From Pleodorina starrii (Eukaryota > Chlorophyta > Chlorophyceae > Chlamydomonadales > Volvocaceae), in NCBI GenBank assembly GCA_030267565.1, contig BRXU01000007.1, positions 1,054,001 through 1,118,000 on the forward strand: 64,000 bases of DNA, in the 5' to 3' direction. A model generated the notes under the pieces. That model ran no database searches. It had not been told where the DNA came from and saw only the letters and a list, made by a program, of their open reading frames with translations. Of the stretch, positions 12,325 to 22,375 are shown in pieces (the stretch's first letter is position 1; each line of letters opens with the position of its first letter). The position numbers were made by a program, and so were the translations under genes.

Positions 12325-15300
12325 ACCCCCGCCGCCTCGCCCTTGTTGCCCGGCGGAGAATAATGCCGAGGCGTTTCATTATCTTTCGCGGCCAGGCCTC
12401 GCTGCCGGGAGGTAATAAGAACGGCCCGGGGCGAGGGAACGCAGTTGCCTGGGATATTACCTAAGGATTACCTGAAATCTCCAGCAGAAGTAAAACGAGC
12501 GCGTGGCCGCGTCGCCGCCGACCAACCCCAGACGGTACGTGGGTCGGCGGACAGATGGCGGGCGGTGGGGGCGAACGGCCGCACTGCGCAGAGGAGGCTT
12601 TCGCGCGCAGCAGCTTTCGTGCAAAAGCGCTCTGCGCAGTGCGTACAGCTGGAACTCGGCGCGTGGTTGGATTAGGGTTGTTGATGTAGGCAAGCATGGG
12701 CTTGAGGCGCGAGTGGTGAGCAGGTGGCCGCGTGGCTTCTCTGAGCGCGTGCTGGGCTGCGGGTCTGGGCGGCGTGAGGTGGGGAGGGTTTGCAGGACAC
12801 CACGCGTTTGTTGACCTTGGTTGGCAGTTGGGCATCTTGGCGTCCGCTGTGCATATTATAGACACAGCCCGAGCGTGCACGGTCGTGGCTGGGACATAGC
12901 TCAACGAGTTGCCATATCAGGGACGGGGACGGCCGGCAACGTGCGGTGATGTATGGTTTGGTGCCGGTACCGTACTGCAGGATGGGTTTTCGTTTCCAAT
13001 AGCTGCCGTTACGGCAACATGGGCCTTTTCTCTTAAGAGGGCGCAGAACTGATGCCATGCTTCACCCCAACGGTACCCGTCAGCGGGGTCCAGCCGCAGC
13101 CCAGCGCTGGAGGTGCCGCTCTTGCCTGATGCAGCGTTCCTGTGCAAGTGCTAGCAGGCAAGTTGTGGCGGGTGGTGTGGTTGAAGAGCCTCGCACGGGT
13201 GTCGACCCCGAGGTCGGCATCGACACCCCGGGAGTTGCCTTTGAGCCTCCTCAGAGTCTTCCCACATACAGGGCCCGCCGAATATCAAGAGCATGGTGCC
13301 GCCTGGCCGTTGATGGGTTGGCCCCGCAGGAAACCTCCCATACGACGATATGACTCAATATGAGCGGGCAACAGCCCGCGGCCCGTGGGCGTGGGGGTAC
13401 TCAGCAAGGAGGTTGGGCTTGGGGTTCCGTTTCCCCTCGGTGCCATCATGATTGGGTTTGCCCACTGGTGCAGGCGGTGGTTGACCAGTTGACGGCCAAC
13501 GGGTTTTTGCGTGCACGCAAGGTTTGGCTGTCCCAGGCTCGGGGAGGTCCGCAGCAGTGCGTCTGGGATTGTGGTGGTCCTTGCTGCGGTCTCGGCGAAG
13601 GAACATGGACGGCGGCGCCCCAGGATGCAGCCATGGAGGCGGACTCTGCGCTCCCGACTCTGCGGACTCTGTCCCGGGCCCAGTCTTACGGAGAAGGCCA
13701 CTGCTCGCGTGGTGGTTGACTTTCGGGGCCTGCCGACCTGGCGGTTCCGCGGCCTTGGGCAGTCCGGGGGATAGCGCAGGACTCCCTGGACGCCGAACCC
13801 CTGCCGCCCGTTCTCCGTTTCGGGTGGATTCGGACGACGGCTGGCGCTTTCATGGCCAGAGGGGCCGCGAGCGGAGGAGAAGAGCCAGAGGAGAAGACGC
13901 GTTTGGCTGATCCAGGCACTAGGTGCAGTTCTGTCCTGTTTTGGCGTTGGACGGGGGGGGGGGTTCCAGCTGCTACCATCGAAGTCCTGTCACGCACGCG
14001 CCCAGACGGCGCGACATAGCCAACCCCGCGCGCCGCGTGCCGCATCTCCCGGCCACGTTCCTAGCAGCGTCAACGCCCCGGGCTGGCGCTCCAAGGCGGA
14101 CGGCGACACTGGAGGCACTGGCATCCTCGGGGGCTGCTGCGGCCAGCGGACGTCAGGAAGGGCATGGGCGACAAGGCGCCCCCCAAGAGCTGATGCACAT
14201 GGGAACTTCGCACACATGTATGCACCGCACGGGTGACAGGGCGCCATGATCACAATTGCTGATTGATGGTGCATAACGTAACACGGGGAAGCCATCAATC
14301 GCGAGGCGCCTGAGGGGCTCCAACGTCCAACCCAACACAAAATCTGTACGGCACCCTTCAGCGAGTTGCTCTTTAGTCGGCGTCACACAGACTGTGTGTT
14401 TGGATGTGCTCGTCACAGCTGCGTTGGGGCTGGATGGATTTCACCGTGATCTTTGACTCTTTCCTTCGGAAACCAAAAACTTTCCACAGGGTGTGAAAAC
14501 GAGAACCCGACCTGACCAGGCCTGACCACGGCACGGAGTCCCCGCTCTGGAATTATTACCGCCGGTTGGGAAGTGGAGGGGCGTGGCATGACAAGCTGTC
14601 CACAGTGCCACGGTGCTTTCATCTTCTTGTGGGGCAAATTTCGTGGCCTCCCCGCAGCCTCCAGGCCTTATGACAAGCGGACAGCATGAACCCGTACCTG
14701 TACACAGCGGCACTCTTAACTGCATTTACGAAACCTAGCTATCGTTTAATATGCCTTTCGACCTCTACCTTGTTGGAGAAGGAACCGGCCAAGAACAGCG
14801 AGCCCGACTTCCGGGTCTAGCTACGCTCTCTGAGCATTTCAGCCATTGAGGCGGGGAGAAACCATATGCGACGGCCAGTGCGGTTGCTTGCATTTTCGGT
14901 CTCTCTCTCTAAGGGTCGTACCCAGTCGTACTCACAATTCGGAGAGCGCTCGAACAGTCCACCACCGCGGAGACGCTAACGACAAACCGTTGCCCCTGGG
15001 AAAGTATGCTAGTTGCCTGCCGAGAAGATTTTTCTGAGGGGCAGCGATTCGAAATCCCTTCAAGAGTCGACTTTGCACTAGTTAGCAAAATCACGCACCA
15101 CCGCCGCGCACTCTTCCCACAGCCGCTGCAATTCTGACCTACAATAAGTATAGGAATTCTACCGCTTTGGCACTGCGGCGGCGGTGCAAACTCGGCGTCA
15201 TATAATAAGCGGAGGCGTCCTTCAGCGAGGGGCCCTCCGGGGCCCCGTGAGATAATTAGGATGACCGCAAATTGGGGAGGAGCTGCCTCGTCTTCTCAGG

Positions 15301-15524
15301 AGCACGAATGACGGCACACAAATCCTCGAGGGGTGAGGACGGGGTAACATGCCTGGCCCTTGCGCAGGCCTGGCTATTGCGAGCAGCGTCTTCTGTTATG
15401 ATAATAACACCTATGAGCTATTTAGACTGCCATAACTTGACATGCTTGCGCCCTGAAGGCTCAAAGTGTAGGTAGGACCCGATTTCCCTGACAGAACCAT
15501 AGCCCGGTTGCCGCCTGTAGGTAC
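12325..15524. other. Spacer without a supportable gene
   Basis: About 3.2 kb between the CASP stop and the next start. The region holds CASP 3' UTR, several medium open frames (13057–13353, 13360–13719 and others) without recognisable domains, and from about 14700 a more AT-rich stretch that should contain the promoter of the 15525 gene. I found no set of exons with consistent phase. Confidence 0.45.
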
Positions 15525-18500
15525 ATGCTGCAGCTCTTGCGCCTGCTGCTATATTTAGCAGCAGGCGCCGTTATCTTTGTGCCCGGCGCCCAGTCCAGCT
15601 ACTTCGAGTCGGCTGCAAGCTGCGGATACGCAGCGACGGGCTTTGTTCACTTTGAGCAGAGTCCCGAGTTATTGAACGAGAAGGAACGTTCTCTGGGAGT
15701 TTGTGGCTGGGGCTTTGCAGATGAATACGCATTGCGGCCTCAGGTGAAGAACTGCCTCGCGTGCTCCTTCACGCCTGCCGACCAGCCAAGCTGCACCAAC
15801 GGCGCAACTTTGGTACCTAGCCCAGTATGGTACCTGGCGCCTCAGCAGGACTGCCAGTGGCAGGGCTGCTTTCTCGGCGATATGGCGTGCAGCAATGGCA
15901 CAGTGGCATCTACGGCGCTCTGCGATGACGGAAGGCCCAACGTCAGATGCTGCCGCTTCAAGCCCTATATAAGATGCTGCTCTGCTGTGGCCTGCACCTA
16001 CCGCAGCTCCCCGGCTGGACAGTGCGTGGTCGGCGAAAGGGATTTACTGCCGGGACAGCAGTCTGTCGGACGGTTGTTTGCAGTCTCAGCTGCATCTACA
16101 GACTGCTTTCAGTACTCGTTTCAATCGAGTCGAATTTGCAGTTCGGATCGAACCTTCGTCCCGGAGCTCGCCTATGAGACCTGTGAAACACGGGCAGTCA
16201 GCAGGGACTCGGAGGGCTGCGTCAAGGTGCCGGGTTACACATTCCACCCGGGCGTGCAAATCGACGATGCAAGCAACTGGCGCATCGATGACGGGACGCA
16301 GTGGGGCAGGCTTGAGAACGCCGCGGCCGCGCAGCAGGCGGCCGCGCGCGACATGCTGCTCATGGCCTCCCGCTGTTCCTCTGTAGACACGTGCGCCGGG
16401 TTCCAAAACACCGGCGTCAGCACAGACCTTCTCTACCAGCTACCAACCAGCAGTAACTGGGTGTCGGTTCAGCAGTCCGCCGACACCCGCTGCCATGGCA
16501 TTTACGAAAAGACGCCGCCATGGACCGGCTGTCCCCGTGTCAGCGGCTACTTATTCATCCCCATGCGCACGCTCGACACCGCCTCCTCCTCCTCCTCGGG
16601 CTTCACCGCGCCCGCCGGCGGCGGGTCGTGCGCCACCTGCGCCAACAGCACCACCCTCGCCAGCCGCTGCGACGCTGACCCCGCCTGCGTCGGCTTCTCC
16701 CACTACCACGGCCTCCTCGCCCGCAGCGCCGGCAGCGCCACCTCCACCACTCCACGCCCGCTGCTCGCGGACGCGCCCACGGTCCAGTTCACCACCACGC
16801 CCTGCGCCGGCATGTTTGTGCGCGCCGCCGGCGCCTTCCCCCTCGAGGTCGAGCAGCTCGATCGGCTGCTCTGCGGCGAGCGCGTCTACTGTACCTCCAC
16901 CCAGCTCCGATACCACGCCACCAGCCAGTTCTCACCCACCTCCGGAAGCTACTACGTCGACCTGGTCGTGGACATCCTCACGGACCTGACGCTGCCGCGC
17001 GGCGTGGCGGACGCCGCCGCCGCCGGCGGCCTCCGGCCTCTGCCCAGCGTCCGCTCCCTCACGCTCCGCTGCCGCAACGGCGCCTCGCTGCTGGGCGGCC
17101 TGCCGGCCGGCCTGGCGACGCTGACGCCGCTGCTGCAGGAGCTGCGCGTGGTGGGCTGCGCCGCCGCCGGGCCGCTGCCGCCGGCGCTGGCGGCGCTCCG
17201 CTACCTGCGTGTGTTGGACGTATCGGGCAACGCGCTGACGGGCTCGTTGCCGGGCAGCTGGGCCAACATGACGCTCGGCTACCTGAACCTCTCCCGTAAC
17301 GCCCTCACGGGTACCCTGCCGGGCACTTGGCGCGGGATCCTCACGCCGCGGGCCGCCGCGGCGGTGCCACCGCCGCCGCCTCCGGCGGCGGCGGCGGTGC
17401 CGCCGCCGCCTTCCAGCCGCCGCCGCCGCGTCGCGCAAGCGACGGCGCAGGCCGCTGCGGCGGCGGCGGGGTCTCAATCGGACATGTTGGTGGCAGACTT
17501 GAGTGCCAACTCACTGGAGGGGCCGGTGGACCGCGAGTACGTGTACGACAGCTGCGTACGACGGGGCCTGCGGATGCAGCTGCGTGGCGAGCCGGCGCCT
17601 GAGTTGGCGGGCGGGTTCGGGCTGCCCACGTTTCTGCTGCAGTACAACCCGGGGGTCGCGGCCTGGGCGGGGCGGTACTCGTTGGCGGATCTGGGCACGG
17701 GCGGCGGCGGGAGCAACCTGTGCGGCTCCGTCGGGTGAGTGGCGGGAAGGGGCCGACAAGGGGGCTGAAAAAGGGGTGGAGGAACGGGCCGAAAAAGGGG
17801 GCTGAAAAAGGGGTGGAGGAACGGGCTGAAAAAGGGGCTGAAAAAGAGGTGGAAGAACGGGCCGAAAAAGGGCTGAAAAAGGGGTGGAGGAACGGGCCGA
17901 AAAAGGGGGCTGAAAAAGGGGTGGAGGAACGGGCTGAAAAAGGGGCTGAAAAAGAGGTGGAAGAACGGGCCGAAAAAGGGCTGAAAAAGGGGTGGAGGAA
18001 CGGGCCGAAAAAGGGGCTGAAAAAGGGGTGGAGGAACGGGCCGAGAAAGGGGCTGAAAAAGGGGCTGAAAGGAGAGGACCGCTATCTGTGAGTGGATTTA
18101 AGAGGAGAGGCGCGAACCGTGTCTGGGGCCGGGGCGTCTCTGCGACATCATAGGACCATTGGATTTGGTTGTAAGAGAAGACCCGGGGATGACTGGACAG
18201 GTTGACCCGGGGGGATGTGGGTGTTGTGTTGTGTGGTAGGCTAGGGGTGTCGGGCGCAACGGGGCGCGGTGGGTTGCTGCCGGGCGCATGCTGCGGGACA
18301 GCGGGCGCAGATGCGCAGCTGTTGGTCGGCACGTTGAAGGGAGTCATGCTGGGGTGGGTGGGTGCAGTGCCAGTGTGATGCTTCCGTAGGGGGGCCGGCC
18401 GACGACCGGATACGGTGAGTTGCCCGTAGGTAGGTAGGGCGGTGGTGGTGCAGAGGCCTTGAATGGGACTGATGCGCCTTGGGACCGATTTATAGATACC

Positions 18501-21500
18501 CTATATGCACACATGTGTGTATCCCCTGGACGCCCGACCCCATGTGCTCTCCCCTTCCCCCCGCCACTCTTCAACCCCCGCCCCCCCGCCCCCCCGCCAC
18601 CCCCGGCCTATACGTGGATACCCCCCCCCGGCCACCCCCGCAGGTACAAAGTCGCGCTGGGTGTGCTGTGGGGCGTCTTCGGCGCCTGCCTCCTGGCCAT
18701 TGCCGCCTGGAGCGCCCTCTCCGCCTGGAAGGCAGCCCGCGCAGCCCGCCGCGGCCGCTTCTTCATCGCCGATGTCGGAGGGCCCTCGCCCGCCCAGCAC
18801 GCCTCCGCCACCTCCACCTCCGCATCCGAGCCAGACAGCGCCTCCTGCTCGCCCGCCGCCGCATGCGCGTCGCTCCCCGCCCGCGCCGCCGCTGCGGCGG
18901 CAGCGCTGTGGCGCCGCCGCTGGGTCCGCCGCGCGACGTTGCTGCTCCGCATCGGCTACCTCCTGGCGGACGTGGCGCTGGACGTGCGCGTGATCGTGTG
19001 GCTGTTTGCCGAGGGCGACGCGACGTCCTCGGCGGTGTGTCTGGGCTTTCTGCTGGCGACCCAGATGGTGGTGTCGGCGGCGCTGCTGGCCTCCCTGTCG
19101 CACCACCTGTTTGCCAGCCGGCTGACGGCGGCGGCGCTGTCGCCGCTGCTGCTGGCGCTGGGGCCGGTGGCGGGGCCGGTGCTGGCGGTGGCCAACATGC
19201 GCAACTCGGACGTGCCGCTGGTGTTCTGGAGGTGGGTGGGGTGCATGGGTGGGGTGGGGTGGGGCTGTGGCGGGAAGGGGGCGGGAAGGGGCGGCGGAGA
19301 GCGGCACTGCAGCTGCGGCTGCAGCTGACAGACAGGGGAAGAGGCGGTGTGGGAGCGGCGCCTCGCGCCTCTTGCCACCCAGCGTCGGGACTTCCTTCCC
19401 ATCGGGTTACAGTCTTACAGACAAGAGGGCAAAACGTAACACCCCGGAATATTTCTCATTAGTCCACCTCCACGACCCGCCGTGTGCTGAAGCCTGCTGT
19501 CTTCTGCCTGCTGCTTCCTGCTGCCTGCCCGCCTTCTGCCTGCCTGCCGCTGCTGCCTGCCTGCCTGCCTGCCTGCCTGCTGGTCCCCAGGTATCTGGAG
19601 CTGGTGGAGTTCTGTGTGGCGCTGCTTCAGGCCCCCGCCGAGTCGGTGACTCAGAGCCTGGTGTACGCCCGCCTCAACCGGCTGGGCAACGGTATGTACA
19701 TGCAGCACGGACTGTTCCTGGCGTCCATCATACTGTCGATGGGAGACATGATCATCGCGGTGCTCAAGCTGTGCAGGTGGGGCTGGGGCTGGGGGATGGG
19801 GTTAAGGGTCAGGGAACCCCTCAGGATGAGGGGCTGGGGGTCAGGGAACCCCTAAGAATGAGGGGCTGGGGCGAAGAACGCGCCCAAGCTGCGCAGATGG
19901 GTGGGGCTGGAGAACCAACCCGATGGGACCCCCAGCCCCCACCGGGTGGTGGTGGCGGATGTGGGTGTGGGGTGGAGAGAAAAGCCCGGTGGCTGTGCGG
20001 CGCGCATGGGACCTGCGGCGGCGGCGGCCCGTGCCGTGCCATGCCCGGATGCCGACCGAGGCGCAAGTGAGGAGGTTTCGGAGCCTTGGGTTAGCGCGCT
20101 CGTACGGCACCACCTTGAAAACATCGACAACACTGCGATGCCGGTGTCTGCATGTATCCATCCCCGCCACCCTTGCCGCCGCCGCCACCGCCACGCCTCC
20201 CCCTGTGAGAACATCATATCACCGACATCACATCACCAACACGCCACAACCGCCTCTCTCCAGGTACAAGCGCGGCCCCTTCCGCCGCCTGCTCATCGCC
20301 TTGACCCACCTGGACCGCGAGCGAGACCCCGTCGACTACCGCAAGCCGCTCCTCAGCTCCTCCTTGGACGGCTCCCAGCCACTCGGCGACGGCGGCGCCA
20401 ACGACGGCTACGCTCCCCACGACCTTGACGCGCCGCTCAATCCCCCGGGCGGAGCGGGCAGCCGACTCTCTCCAAACGGCACCAACCGCGGCCAGCTGCG
20501 GGAGGGCGCAGGGCCGCTGCCCGTGTCGCCGCCTGGCGGCGGCGCCGGCGGTGGCGAAGCCGCCGCCGCCGGCGCCTCCGGCGCCGGCGGCGAAGCCGCC
20601 ACGCCGATGCTGGAGCTCTCGCCGCGGGAGGAGCGGGAGGAGGAGGGGGTGGCGGCGGCGATGGCAGGCGACGGCGAGCGCGCGGCGGTGACCGCCGCCG
20701 TTGCGGCGGCGGCGGCGCACACCTTCACGCCGTTGACGACGCTGCGCTACCGCCCGTCGCTTCTGTCTGCCAGCTCGCAGCGCCTGGGCGGTGGCAGCGG
20801 CCACCACGCGATTGGCGTGCCGAGCCGACTGGGGCCGGGCGGCGCCGCCGCGCGCGGCGGCGTGCTTGCCGGTTCGGCGCACCCGCCGCTGCGGCCGTCG
20901 ATGGCGAACCTGCCCTCGACGCCCAAGGGCGCGCGGGCCGCCGGCGACGGCAGCGGCAGCGGCGACGCGGAGGCGTCCTCCTCGGCCCAGGCGCGAGCCT
21001 GGGCGGCCGCCGAGACGGCTGGCGAAGAAGGCGGTCTCGCCCGCCGCTCGCGTGGCCTCCAAGCCGCGCTTGCGTCGGAGTCCCTCGCTTCGCAACCGCC
21101 CCTCGCCGGGGGGTCCATTTCTTTGGAGGCCTACGGCTCCGCCGCCACCGGCGGCCACGGCCCGCCGGCGCAGCCGGGCGGCGCCGCGGCGCCGGAGGCG
21201 CAGTTGATGCTGAGGTCGTCGGCTTCGGGCAGCGTCGGCGCCACCGCCGCTGCAGCGGCCGCCGGCGGCCCCTTCTCACACGCGTCCGAGCCGCCTCCGA
21301 GGGCGGGCGGCGCCGCGGCGGCCTTGGAGCTGCCGCCGCTGTCGCCCCCCGCCGACCCCCGCTTGTTCTCTGCGGCCGCCGCGGTCCAGGCGGCGCTGTC
21401 GGGAGCCGGCGTGCCGCCGGCGCCCGTCAGTCGGGGCCCTGGCGGCGCCGCCGCCGCCGCGACGGCGGCGGCGCAGCCGCCGGAGCGGCTCGTCCTCGGC

Positions 21501-22375
21501 GCCTCCGGCGCCGGTGCGCCCACGTTGTCGGTGTCGTCGTCTGTGAAGGCCCGGGAGGCGGCAGGCGAGGGAGGCGCCCGGGCGCTGCGCCACGTGGCGA
21601 GTGCCATCGCGGCGTCGTCACCGCCCGCGGGGAGCGTGCCGGCGCCCTCTCCCGCGCGGCGGCGCGAGGTCCCGGCGCTGTCCATCGCGGTGCCTGTCAG
21701 TCCGGTTCAGGCGCAGGGCATCGAGGTCATCCGGGTGCTCACCCCGGGGGGCAGCTCCAGGCATCTGGTAAGGGGGCTGTGCCGGGGCCAGGGTCCGATC
21801 CTGCGTTTTGGTTTGGTTTGTACTGTATCAGAGTTGGTACTATGCGATGTTTTGCGAGTTCGGTATTGTATTGTATGTACTGTACTGCACTCTACTGAAC
21901 TCGCCGAAGTGCCAGGTCCCGTCATGCTCGTCCGGAGTCCTAAAAGGTTTAGCGGATTCTATCAGTGTGACGGTTTTGTTGCTGTTATGTTGTTGTTGTT
22001 GTTGCAGTGGGCTGGCTCCAATGACCCTCCGGAGGGCAATTCAGAGGGTCATTGGAGCCAGAGGGCGGTCGGGCAAAATCCCTATGTGACCCAACGCGAC
22101 CTGATTTTCCATCGACTGACTCCATCGACTGCCTGCCTCCCTGCCTGCAGAGCCCGCAAACCTCCCGCGGTGCGCCCACGCCGGTCGGTATGTTGCCACC
22201 GCCCCCTCAGCAGCAGCAACTGCAACACTTGCTGCAGCAGGAACGCTTGGACCGGCAGCGGCAGCAGCAGCAACAGCTGCAGCAGCAGCCAGAGCAAGGG
22301 CAGGCGCAGCAGGCGCAGGCGCAGCCGGGAGGGCCCGCTCCCCCGCTGCCACCTACCCAGCCGCCGGGCGGTTGA
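15525..22375 (+). CDS. Large Cys-rich, LRR-containing multi-span membrane protein
   Basis: Five exons join in phase: 15525–17734, 18644–19231, 19591–19776, 20264–21767, 22151–22375; 1570 aa. A signal peptide (MLQLLRLLLYLAAGAVIF) leads into a Cys-rich ectodomain. This holds two diverged repeats, one starting GCVKVPGYTFHPG and one GCPRVSGYLFIPM, each followed by an ASRC…CxGF core reminiscent of PAN/apple domains. Residues about 505–610 are plant-type leucine-rich repeats (LRVLDVSGNALTGSLPGSW, then YLNLSRNALTGTLPGTW). A Pro/Ala linker follows. The first membrane span begins at YKVALGVLWGVFGACLLAI, and about four more come in exons 2–3. The C-terminal 570 residues are Ala/Gly/Pro-rich and end in a Gln-rich stretch. 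Topology suggests an extracellular sensor on a multi-span membrane core. The core's VEFCVALLQAPAESVTQSL is faintly like XK-related scramblases, but I cannot establish that. Function unknown. Confidence 0.8.
17750..18075 (+). repeat. Polypurine minisatellite with 108-bp higher-order period
   Basis: Lies in intron 1 of the 15525 gene. The basic module is CTGAAAAAGGGGTGGAGGAA plus a variable 11–13-base GA-rich spacer. Three modules make a 108-bp higher-order unit, seen from the variant GAGGTGGAAG at 17846 and again at 17954. The plus strand is almost entirely A and G. Confidence 0.9.
19493..19582 (+). repeat. CTGC/CCTG simple repeat in an intron
   Basis: A run of CTGC and CCTG units directly before the acceptor at 19590 forms the pyrimidine-rich part of this intron. 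Confidence 0.75.
22012..22061. repeat. Perfect 18-bp inverted repeat in the last intron
   Basis: Arms 22012–22029 (CTGGCTCCAATGACCCTC) and 22044–22061 are exact reverse complements around a 14-base loop. It lies inside the last intron of the 15525 gene, a few bases past a possible cryptic acceptor (TTGTTGTTGCAG ending at 22007) and about 90 bases before the acceptor used in the model (22150). Confidence 0.9.

Noticed and set aside
17511..18347. 278-residue minus-strand frame of repeated Phe-Ser-Ala-Pro units
   Set aside because: It is produced by the 108-bp minisatellite, whose period is a multiple of three; no start or splice context supports a gene.
20214..21279. Long minus-strand Arg/Ala-rich frames
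   Set aside because: They are antisense to the low-complexity exon 4 of the 15525 gene.
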